Part shown: in pieces, positions 57,526 to 64,000 of the stretch
How the letters are laid out: each line of letters opens with the position of its first letter
Numbering within the stretch: position 1 is the first letter of the stretch
Assembly: GCF_003062295.1 (NCBI RefSeq)
Contig: NZ_PYCN01000002.1
Location: 558,001 to 622,000 of the forward strand
Direction: 5' to 3'
Origin: Bradyrhizobium algeriense
GTDB taxonomy: Bacteria; Pseudomonadota; Alphaproteobacteria; Rhizobiales; Xanthobacteraceae
DNA length: 64,000 nucleotides
The notes under the pieces: generated by a model
Databases searched by the model: none
The model's input: only the letters and a program-made list of their open reading frames with translations
Told to the model about the DNA's origin: nothing
Position numbers and translations under genes: made by a program

Positions 57526-57619
57526 AGCTGTCGCGCAGCATCTTCTCGAAATAACACGCTACCTCCCGGATCGCCCAGTCGTAATCCTGTTCATTATGAA
57601 GAGGTCTTACGTCCATCAT
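57485..57619 (-). pseudogene. HigA-antitoxin N-terminal remnant fused upstream of the GntR gene
   Basis: From ATG 57619 the frame reads MMDVRPLHNEQDYDWAIREV then ACYFEK and soon runs into GntR-gene sequence in another frame, ending at TGA 57485-57487. The first 26 residues match the start of HigA-type antitoxins (MDVRPLHTEADYEWALREIE pattern, COG5499). The helix-turn-helix part is missing. This marks a deletion or insertion junction at about 57530-57545. Confidence 0.62.
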
Positions 57620-57745
57620 CCCTCCATTGCGGAGCAAGCAGCTAATTCAGATCTTGCATTCTCCATACTCCGGGATTTGGATATATACCAGTCGCCAAGC
57701 AGCGAAGCTGCTGGTCTTCGCTGCGGCATTCCGGAGCGTTGATCC

Positions 57746-59356
57746 ATGGTCAATGCGCTCGTCATCCGCCCCAATACGCAACTGGCAAAAGCTCAGAGGG
57801 CGCTTCGCGCGGCACAGTATGTCCGCATGTCAACTGACCATCAGCGGTACTCCATCGAGAATCAAGCCGTAGCGATCGGGGCATACGCTCAGGCCCACGA
57901 TCTCGCCATCGTCCGTACGTATCGCGACGAGGGCGAAAGCGGGTTAAAGCTTCGGAACCGGGCTGGCCTGCTTCAATTGCTAGACGACGTTCAATCCGAC
58001 CGTGCCGACTTCGATCACATTCTGGTCTACGACGTCAGCCGATGGGGGCGCTTTCAGGACACCGACGAAAGCGCGCATTACGAATTCATCTGCAAACAAG
58101 CGGGCATCAAGGTCGAATATTGCGCCGAGCAGTTCGAAAACGACGGAAGCATGCTTTCCAGCATCGTGAAGAACCTCAAAAGAGTGATGGCCGCTGAGTA
58201 CAGTCGTGAGCTGTCGACAAAAGTTCATGCCGGCCAATCCCGCATTGTCCGCCTTGGATTTCGTCATGGCGGCCCACTTAGCTATGGACTCCGTCGGGAA
58301 TTGGTTGACGAAAATCGGAACTCAAAAGGCCTGCTCAAAAAGGGCGAGGCCAAATCTCTGCAAACTGACCGAGTGAGGATTCGGCAAGGTGCGGCAGACG
58401 AAGTCGCCGTCGTGAGGTGGATATTTCAACAATGCTTGAAGAAAAAGTCCGACGAGGAGATTGCTCGGGAACTCAATCGGCAAGCGATACCAACCTGGAT
58501 TGGCCGCCCGTGGAATCGAGGTCTTGTCTGCCGGATACTTCGAAATGAGAACTACATCGGCAACGTTGTGTATAATCGCCAGTCACACAAATTGGGGACT
58601 CGCAAGGTATCGAATTCGCCCGACAAGTGGGTTCGTGCCGAGCGATGTATCGAACCAATAGTCGATCCCAACGTTTTCCAGCGCGTCCAACGCATCCTCC
58701 AGGACAGGCGAATTGAAATCTCTGAAGGTGAAATGCTATCGCGATTGCGCCGGACACTTTTCAAGAGAGGTCGCCTAAGCATGGCCATTATCAATAACAC
58801 AAGTGGCCTCCCCCACGTAGAAACGTTCTACCACCACTTCGGCTCTCTTCGAAATGCCTACAGTTTGATCGGTTATATTTCTACAGAGAGAGATTATTCC
58901 TTCCTTGATACCAAGCAGGCTTGGGCTGACGTGAGGGCCAGCCTTGTGCGTGAGGTAGCAGCGAGACTCGACGAATTGGGCCGCCGAATCGTAATAGGCC
59001 CCTCCGATGATCAGCTTCGTATTGACGCAAAGGTTGGCGTTTCGTTCCGCATTGCCCGTGCTCAAAAAGCAAAGGAGGGATGCCTAACACAATGGCGAGT
59101 TTACCGGCCAAAGAGGCCTGATCGCTGGATCGTTGTGATCAGGCTCGCCGATGACAACCAGTCTGTCCTCGATTATCTCACGATACCAACCCACACGTTG
59201 ACTGAAAGGTATCACGCGAGCCACTTCACATTCACCATTCAGGCACGTGAACGCCTTGCATTCGATTGCTTTGAGACTGCCGAGGCACTGACCCAGAGTC
59301 TCCATCGGAGGACAAGAACCGCGACAAAGCAGATCGCTCGAAGCAGCCGTATTTAG
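57746..59356 (+). CDS. large serine recombinase (resolvase/invertase-type site-specific recombinase)
   Basis: A 536-residue recombinase. Residues about 20-165 are the resolvase domain, with catalytic Ser29 in QYVRMSTDHQRYSIENQ, YRDEGESGLKLRNRAGL and VYDVSRWGRF; residues about 190-310 form the recombinase domain (SYGLRRELVDENRNSKG, EEIARELNRQAIPTWIG, LRNENYIGNVVYN). The C-terminal 200 residues are unassigned. ATG 57746. Such enzymes integrate or excise mobile elements; no attachment-site pair was identified by eye. It ends 22 bases from a convergent small gene. Confidence 0.92.
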   Translation: MVNALVIRPNTQLAKAQRALRAAQYVRMSTDHQRYSIENQAVAIGAYAQAHDLAIVRTYRDEGESGLKLRNRAGLLQLLDDVQSDRADFDHILVYDVSRWGRFQDTDESAHYEFICKQAGIKVEYCAEQFENDGSMLSSIVKNLKRVMAAEYSRELSTKVHAGQSRIVRLGFRHGGPLSYGLRRELVDENRNSKGLLKKGEAKSLQTDRVRIRQGAADEVAVVRWIFQQCLKKKSDEEIARELNRQAIPTWIGRPWNRGLVCRILRNENYIGNVVYNRQSHKLGTRKVSNSPDKWVRAERCIEPIVDPNVFQRVQRILQDRRIEISEGEMLSRLRRTLFKRGRLSMAIINNTSGLPHVETFYHHFGSLRNAYSLIGYISTERDYSFLDTKQAWADVRASLVREVAARLDELGRRIVIGPSDDQLRIDAKVGVSFRIARAQKAKEGCLTQWRVYRPKRPDRWIVVIRLADDNQSVLDYLTIPTHTLTERYHASHFTFTIQARERLAFDCFETAEALTQSLHRRTRTATKQIARSSRI

Positions 59357-59378
59357 AGCAGCAGATTGGGTGGAAGAT

Positions 59379-59585
59379 CTATGTCGGCAGATGCCAACCA
59401 CGTGTTCGCAGCCAATAGACCAGGAAAGCTATGGCAACCGCAAACATCTGCCAAAGGATTGAACGGCCCCGCGCCGCGCTGATGGATCGCAGATAAAGAT
59501 AGGCGCCGACTAGCTTACCGTAATTTTTTCTGAAGTCGCCGTTGAGCTTGGATATCTCGACAAGCTCCGAAGATTGGTCGGACAT
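59379..59585 (-). CDS. small hypothetical membrane protein
   Basis: A 68-residue protein from ATG 59585, chosen because AGGAGG lies nine bases upstream (the frame is open to 59609). A charged N-terminal half (MSDQSSELVEISKLNGDFRK) is followed by one helix (ILWQMFAVAIAFLVYWL). No family recognised. It follows the SNase-like gene on the same strand by about 175 bases. Confidence 0.6.
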   Translation of the reverse strand: MSDQSSELVEISKLNGDFRKNYGKLVGAYLYLRSISAARGRSILWQMFAVAIAFLVYWLRTRGWHLPT

Positions 59586-59759
59586 TGAGAGGAACCTCCT
59601 GGGAAACAACCAGGTGTCTCATAAGCCACTGATTTGCCCGACAGCGCAAGCGAAATTTCTGATTTTCCGAAATTAAGTCAGGGGGGCGGCGACGGACTCT
59701 TGAGGAATCTCCAAGCGAGTCCGCTCGCGCCTATTGACAGCACTTTGAGTTGAATCGCC

Positions 59760-60338
59760 TCAACACCACGGGCGTGGGAGCGTCGGACAGCTTGTTGCGC
59801 CGCAGACAAAACGAACGGCCAAGCCTTCATTGATCAAAGTTGACCCTACATCCACGCCCTTGACTCGGAGAGTGCCGCAGCGACGACCGAAGTTGCAAGC
59901 ATCCGTGCCCTCCGCACCCCGCGGACAGGAACAGGCGACTTGATGAAAGTCTGATTGGCCGTTGCTAACGAGTTCGCGAAGACGCTGTTTGGCAGCTTCG
60001 CCCTTCTGGCGCTCTGCGTCGCATCGGGCTCGACTTCCTGTTTCTGGCGCGTTGAACCCGACCAGACGAACGTTCGGCTTTCCGTCCTCTAGGCTTATTG
60101 TGTCGCCATCGAGCACGCGTACCGAAATAGACGCTGGAGACGACTTGGCCAGTTCAGGTTTAAGTTGAGAAGATAACTTTGGCCATGCCTGAACGGCCAC
60201 CACGCCAATAAGTACGCACAGCACCACGAAGCCAGAAAAGTAACGCGAACCATGGCGCTTCGGTTTGAAGTCGGCAACCTTGAACCGCTTCGGAACAGTC
60301 CACTTCGTTTGGCGAAATCTGTGAATGTTATCGGGCAT
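59760..60338 (-). CDS. staphylococcal-nuclease-like (SNase/thermonuclease) protein
   Basis: A 192-residue protein with one N-terminal membrane helix (about residues 30-52, GFVVLCVLIGVVAVQAW) and an SNase domain: ISVRVLDGDTISLEDGKPNV, RLVGFNAPETGSRARC and the E-x-x-K-G-E-AKQRL block carrying the usual catalytic acidic residue. Rhizobial members are typically membrane-anchored and periplasmic. Located in the recombinase-bearing segment; ATG 60338. Substrate DNA or RNA not distinguishable. Confidence 0.85.
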   Translation of the reverse strand: MPDNIHRFRQTKWTVPKRFKVADFKPKRHGSRYFSGFVVLCVLIGVVAVQAWPKLSSQLKPELAKSSPASISVRVLDGDTISLEDGKPNVRLVGFNAPETGSRARCDAERQKGEAAKQRLRELVSNGQSDFHQVACSCPRGAEGTDACNFGRRCGTLRVKGVDVGSTLINEGLAVRFVCGATSCPTLPRPWC

Positions 60339-60401
60339 CCGCTATTGGTACCGACGCGGCGTTAATTCTGAATGAGTTTGGCGAGAAGAATCGTTCGCGA
60401 A

Positions 60402-60569
60402 TTAGGGACTCTCGGGCCAGTTGATCGGCGTAAGCCTAAGCTGTCGCCGGTCCATTTCCTCGCGAAGCTTGTTTGCGTAGGCGGACGCCATCGCCTGCAA
60501 AGTCGTCCGACGTTTTCGCAAAATGCCAAGGCGTTCATCCTTCAGTTGGGAAAACTCATGGCTGGCCAT
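60402..60569 (-). CDS. 55-residue hypothetical protein
   Basis: From ATG 60569 the minus strand encodes MASHEFSQLKDERLGILRKR followed by a charged helix and ending RLTPINWPESP at TAA. GGGG lies directly before the ATG. The amphipathic, coiled-coil-like composition and the position between the XRE regulator and the SNase-like gene on the same strand support a real small gene. Function unknown. Confidence 0.5.
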   Translation of the reverse strand: MASHEFSQLKDERLGILRKRRTTLQAMASAYANKLREEMDRRQLRLTPINWPESP

Positions 60570-60631
60570 CCCCGAAATGCGCTGACCAAAATGAAAATTC
60601 TAAGGCGCTTTCTCAAGAGTGCCAGGGCCTT

Positions 60632-60868
60632 CTAGCCTTCTCGTAGCCGCACCCCGACGCCCTTACCATTCCTTGCTGGGATAAACTCGGCTCCAGCCCC
60701 CTCGAGCGCGCTGCGGATGGCATTGAGATTGGCTGCCGTCGTTTCCCGTCGGTTGCTCTCAAAATTTTTGATCGTTGATAGGCCGAGTGTAGCGGCTTCG
60801 GCCAGATCGGCCTGAGTCCAGTCTAACAGGCCGCGAGCGCCGCGCGATTGTTGGGGCAAGATCGACAT
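60632..60868 (-). CDS. XRE-family helix-turn-helix regulator
   Basis: A 78-residue single-domain regulator. The helix-turn-helix reads ARGLLDWTQADLAEAATLGL followed by STIKNFESNRRETTAANLNA, and LEGAGAEFIPARNGKGVGV is the short C-terminal part common in alphaproteobacterial Xre proteins. ATG 60868 lacks a clear ribosome site; a candidate promoter lies 33-61 bases upstream. First gene of a possible minus group with the 55-residue gene and the SNase-like gene. Could be autoregulatory; target unknown. Confidence 0.82.
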   Translation of the reverse strand: MSILPQQSRGARGLLDWTQADLAEAATLGLSTIKNFESNRRETTAANLNAIRSALEGAGAEFIPARNGKGVGVRLREG

Positions 60869-60900
60869 GAGGAATTGTCACCAAAGAGTCCACTTGACCC

Positions 60901-60929
60901 TTTTTAGTTTATTGTCGTTTCATTAGCAA
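60901..60929 (-). promoter_or_regulatory. candidate promoter of the XRE gene
   Basis: On the minus strand TTGCTA (60924-60929) and TAAAAA (60901-60906) are separated by 17 bases, giving a start point about 25 bases before the XRE start codon. Hexamer match and spacing only. Confidence 0.3.
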
Positions 60930-60937
60930 GGATACCA

Positions 60938-61027
60938 ATGTCAGACTCGCATCAGCCACAGAGCCGCAATTTTGAGAGAAAGCTTCCATTAACCACGAAT
61001 GAATCGCAGAAATTGGGCTTCGGATGA
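60938..61027 (+). CDS. possible 29-residue peptide
   Basis: ATG 60938 follows AAGGA with a six-base spacer; the frame encodes MSDSHQPQSRNFERKLPLTT and nine more residues. It is divergent from the XRE gene. Short, no known relative; listed because the ribosome site and start are good. Confidence 0.25.
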   Translation: MSDSHQPQSRNFERKLPLTTNESQKLGFG

Positions 61028-61057
61028 AAAAGACCGATCCTGCAAGCGCATGGTGCC

Positions 61058-61390
61058 GCGATCAAGGCCAACGACTGTGCGGAGGCGGCATCCCCGCCAG
61101 CGGGACGGGATGGCGATGGGCGCGACGGCGGCGATATCGCGGAAGAAGTCGCGGCGTTGATGGCAAGGCGCGCGAAGCTACAGGCCGATCTGACGCAGCT
61201 GGAGGAGAGCGGCGAGACACAGTTGTCGCGAACCGATCCGGATGCCCGGCTGTTGTCGAAGAACGGTCAGGTCGTGGCGGGCTACAACGTCCAGATCGCC
61301 GTCGATGACAAACACAAGCTGATCGTGACGAGTGATGTTGTCAATGACGGCAACGACACCGGCCAGCTTCACGACATGGCCAAGGCCATG
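61058..61390 (+). pseudogene. internal fragment of an IS1182-like (IS5-superfamily) transposase
   Basis: The plus frame contains ALMARRAKLQADLTQLEESG, SRTDPDARLLSKNGQVVAGY and NVQIAVDDKHKLIVTSDVVN followed by DTGQLHDMAKA, the GYNVQ-AVD catalytic-core block of DDE transposases of this group. The frame is lost after the DMAKA motif. Both ends are missing. Bases 61391-61707 contain nothing I recognise. Confidence 0.82.
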
Positions 61391-61707
61391 CGCGCGCCTT
61401 GCGCGGCGTCGGCGATCGCTTGCTCTCCGCCTTGTGCTCGACGCTCAACAGCCAGACGCTGTATGACGCAAACCTCAGGAGTACACAGCCCGCGAAACCG
61501 TAAGCCTCATTCCTTTGTTCGGCCGCTTGCGACCATTCCTTCGTTCCGACCTACCGAACCCGACAGCGCCGCGCGCAGGCGATATCCAGGATGCCATCGG
61601 CACCGGCGTAGCCGGCGCGAAGCGTCCTGGACGGCGGCGAGCACAGCGCTATGCTCGTCCATCCAAGGACGCTCAGCCCCCTTGACCAAAGCTGGGAGGT
61701 CCTGCGA

Positions 61708-62991
61708 TCAGGTGGTGCCGCCCGCTTCCCTTGGCCGGAAATTCTCGATCAGCCGCAGCAGCACACGCGCGCCGGCATCGGCGTCGGCGGGTTCGACGTG
61801 CTCGGCCGGGTTATGGCTGATGCCGCCGCGGCAGCGCACGAACAGCATGGCGACATCGGCGATATCGATCATCGCCATGCCGTCATGCCCCGCCCCGCTC
61901 GGCAGTTCGAACATGCCATAGCCTTCCGCCGCAACCGCTTCCGCTACCTGCGCTTTCAGCCACGGTGCACAGGGCACGGTGCGGTTTTCGTGGGTGACGT
62001 CGATCTGCAGTAAGAGTTCACGCCGCTTCGCGATCGCTTCGATGCGGCGGACGATATCGGCCACCGCAAGCTTGCGGTGCGCATCCGTCGGCGCACGAAT
62101 GTCCAGCGTGAACGACACCTTGCCCGGGATCACGTTGGTGGCGCCCGGAAGCGCGGTGATGGCGCCGACGGTGCCGACCAGTCCGGCACTATCGGCCTTG
62201 CAGAACTCCTCGACCGCCACGATGCATTCGGCGGCGCCGGCCAGCGCGTCACGCCGCATCGCCATCGGCACGGTTCCGGCGTGCCCGGCCATGCCGGTCA
62301 GGTTCGCCGCCAGCCGTGTGGCGCCTGCTATTGCCGTCACCACGCCGACGGGCAGGTTCTGTTGCTCCAGCACCGGCCCCTGCTCGATGTGCAGCTCGAC
62401 ATAGGCATGCAGCTCGCGGCGGGTGCGCGCCGCCGCGCCGATGTGATCGGGATCGAGCCCGAACTGCGCCATCGCCTCGCGCATGGTGAGGCCGTTCGCA
62501 TCGCGCGCATTGAGCACGCTTTCGTCGAAGGTGCCGGCGACCGCCCGGCTGCCGAGCAGCGTGGAGGCAAACCGCACGCCTTCCTCGTCGGCGAAACCGA
62601 CGACTTCGATCGCAAACGGCAATTGCACGCCGCGCCGGTTCAGGTCGGCGATGCAGGCGACCGCCGTAATCACGCCGAGCGGGCCGTCCCATTTGCCGGC
62701 GTCGCGCACGGTGTCGTAATGCGAACCCAGCATTAGGCAGGGCAAGCCGGGACGTTCGCCCTCGTAGCGGCCGCAGACATTGCCGATGGCGTCAAGATGC
62801 GCGGCCATTCCGGCATCTTTCATCCACGACATGAGGAGATCGGCCGCTGTGCGATGTTCAGGCGAAAGGAAGATCCGAGCCAGATGCTCAGCTGTCTCGG
62901 AAATCGCCCCGAGCTGATTGATCCGGCTGACGATTTCGTCGCCGAGCCGTAATCCTGTGGTCGCGCTGGTGACCGCCTTCGTCTCGCTCAT
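61708..62991 (-). CDS. allC: allantoate amidohydrolase / M20-family Zn-dependent hydrolase
   Basis: A 427-residue M20-type amidohydrolase. Metal ligands are visible: His91 in LGSHYDTV, Asp103 in KWDGPLGV, Glu136/137 in FADEEGVRF, His201 in LHIEQGPVLE and His393 in ISHNPAEH; SGAGHDGMAM near 366-373 is the usual substrate loop. The family includes allantoate amidohydrolase, ureidoglycolate hydrolases and N-carbamoyl amino acid hydrolases; the uricase gene 54 bases upstream on the same strand favours allantoate, the later purine-degradation step. Normal length. Confidence 0.88.
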   Translation of the reverse strand: MSETKAVTSATTGLRLGDEIVSRINQLGAISETAEHLARIFLSPEHRTAADLLMSWMKDAGMAAHLDAIGNVCGRYEGERPGLPCLMLGSHYDTVRDAGKWDGPLGVITAVACIADLNRRGVQLPFAIEVVGFADEEGVRFASTLLGSRAVAGTFDESVLNARDANGLTMREAMAQFGLDPDHIGAAARTRRELHAYVELHIEQGPVLEQQNLPVGVVTAIAGATRLAANLTGMAGHAGTVPMAMRRDALAGAAECIVAVEEFCKADSAGLVGTVGAITALPGATNVIPGKVSFTLDIRAPTDAHRKLAVADIVRRIEAIAKRRELLLQIDVTHENRTVPCAPWLKAQVAEAVAAEGYGMFELPSGAGHDGMAMIDIADVAMLFVRCRGGISHNPAEHVEPADADAGARVLLRLIENFRPREAGGTT

Positions 62992-63045
62992 GCCGTTCCA
63001 GGTAGCGCGCTTCGATCGGCGCTGCTCGATGGGTGGGCGTGCCTT

Positions 63046-63888
63046 TTAACCCCTTCCCACCGTGCACTCAATCTGGCCGTGGGGCTCGTCGGTCGGCAGG
63101 AAAACGTCATTATTGTTATCCAGCCCGAATGCCGACAGGTTCATCGGAATGAAGTGCATGTTCGGGCAGGCCATGCTGATTTCCGAGATTTCCGGCACGG
63201 CTGCCAGCGCCGCCTCTCCCATCCGGTACAGGCTGTCCTGCACGCTCATGCTGTAGGTCGTGCTGAACACTTCGAGCAAGGTGCCGAGAATCCGCGCATT
63301 GGCCGCCGGATAATTCGCAGGTCCCCCCGACCACTTCCAGGACGCCAGCATGCTGGTGGCGCACATCCGGTCGGCGGTCTCCGGCAGCGTGGTGTAGCGA
63401 TCCCGGGGATAATTCTCCCAGCCGGACTGCGTCGACTTCATGAAGGCAAAGCCGTCGATACCGGACGTCAATGCTATTTGCCCGCCGCGCGCCATTGAGG
63501 CTTCGACGAACGGCTTGCCGTTGCTGTCGAGCACGAAGCTGTGGGGATGCGGCTTGCCGCCGAAACTCAGGCGGCTCCATTTGGTCTCGTGCGCGGTGAT
63601 CGCAACCGAGGCAATCTGCGGATAGGTGTCGAGATATCGCTTCGCCAGCACCTGGCAGAAATCTTCGGTGCTCAGGCCTGTGTTCTCGCGGGCGACGACA
63701 TTGACGATGTTCTTGATCGTATCTGTCGCAACCGAGGTGGAATTGTCGGCGTGGGTATAGGCGCGGGCAAAGTCGCCCTCGATCATTGCCTTGACGCTGA
63801 GCTGGCTGACTTCGTGCTGGTCGCCGTTCCGGTGAATCCGCATAACCCGGACGCGGCCCTTACCATATCTGTTCCTGATCAGCGGCAT
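63046..63888 (-). CDS. uaZ: uricase (factor-independent urate hydroxylase)
   Basis: A 280-residue urate oxidase oxidising urate to 5-hydroxyisourate with O2 and no cofactor. The catalytic Lys10 lies in NRYGKGRVRV and Thr55-Asp56 in SVATDTIKNIVNV; SGIDGFAFMKSTQSGWENYP near residue 145 and the CPNMHFIPMNLSAFG block near the C terminus are characteristic of the T-fold family. ATG 63888. It is first in a minus operon with the allantoate amidohydrolase. Enzymes for the two steps between (HIU hydrolase, OHCU decarboxylase) and allantoinase are not in the window. Confidence 0.95.
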   Translation of the reverse strand: MPLIRNRYGKGRVRVMRIHRNGDQHEVSQLSVKAMIEGDFARAYTHADNSTSVATDTIKNIVNVVARENTGLSTEDFCQVLAKRYLDTYPQIASVAITAHETKWSRLSFGGKPHPHSFVLDSNGKPFVEASMARGGQIALTSGIDGFAFMKSTQSGWENYPRDRYTTLPETADRMCATSMLASWKWSGGPANYPAANARILGTLLEVFSTTYSMSVQDSLYRMGEAALAAVPEISEISMACPNMHFIPMNLSAFGLDNNNDVFLPTDEPHGQIECTVGRG

Positions 63889-64000
63889 CCGAACGCCTCC
63901 CGTTCAACCTGCAATTTGCGGGGATCCACCCGCTATGGTTCAATATTGAGCAACCTTCGTGCCACAGGGCAAGATCTTGGGGGCACAAGGTCCTTGGGGG
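63889..64000. other. upstream region of the uricase gene
   Basis: 112 bases at the window edge, upstream of the purine operon. No clear promoter or operator could be assigned by eye. Confidence 0.3.

Noticed and set aside
60372..60635. Plus-strand 87-codon frame
   Set aside because: Opposite the 55-residue minus-strand gene, which has better composition and operon context.
61507..61689. Short minus-strand frame after the allantoate amidohydrolase gene
   Set aside because: No ribosome site, no motif, Arg-rich composition typical of chance frames.

Overview
The window looks like chromosomal DNA of an alphaproteobacterium, most likely Bradyrhizobium or a close relative. This rests on family-level reading of the proteins (CaiB/BaiF CoA transferase, uricase plus allantoate amidohydrolase, rhizobial-type small hypotheticals, AlgI/AlgJ-like acetylation genes, decayed IS110 and IS1182-type pieces); no database search was possible. 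I saw no rRNA, tRNA or CRISPR array.

About 51 kb (1-51140) is a surface-polysaccharide locus built of several modules in alternating orientation. From the left: a polyprenyl-type glycosyltransferase, asparagine-synthetase-like and methyltransferase operon (133-3770, minus); two plus-strand methyltransferases around a 648-aa membrane protein (4040-8032); the dTDP-L-rhamnose operon rfbCBDA (8070-11486, minus); a plus operon with a glycosyltransferase, an MBOAT/AlgJ-like O-acetylation pair, kdsA and a methyltransferase (11681-17412); kdsD and a methyltransferase (minus); a GT8-like transferase and a sugar epimerase (plus); a Wzm/Wzt ABC exporter operon with a 784-aa two-domain transferase and methyltransferases (21870-28277, minus); further transferases and a polytopic membrane protein (28832-32156); and a secreted M10/RTX metalloprotease with four nearly identical 342-bp repeats (32325-35486, minus).

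A scar at 35744-36810 carries fragments of a CoA transferase, mnmE and a Rossmann-fold sugar enzyme. It separates this from a second module (37008-51140): a WbpB/WbpD/WbpE-like amino-sugar operon, a GmhB-like phosphatase, an epimerase with an (ACT)10 tract, a paralogue of the earlier membrane protein, and a seven-gene minus-strand operon (Wzx-like flippase, second asparagine-synthetase-like gene, acyltransferase, two glycosyltransferases, methyltransferase, epimerase). An intact CoA transferase (52091-53284) closes this module, so the roughly 16-kb segment lies between direct repeats of one gene, the left copy decayed.

From 53.3 to 61.4 kb the DNA is a patchwork: IS110 and IS1182-type remnants, short direct and inverted repeats, several very small genes, a DedA-like membrane protein, a GntR regulator whose 5' end abuts a HigA-antitoxin remnant, a large serine recombinase, an SNase-like nuclease and a small XRE regulator. 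The window ends with two purine-degradation genes (allantoate amidohydrolase and uricase).

How the parts fit: the locus supplies dTDP-rhamnose (and perhaps its 4-epimer), early Kdo steps, and a diamino/acetamido sugar. Nine methyltransferases, an O-acetylation pair and two amidotransferases suggest a heavily capped, rather hydrophobic polysaccharide. The presence of both an ABC exporter and a Wzx-like flippase suggests two glycans or two export routes.
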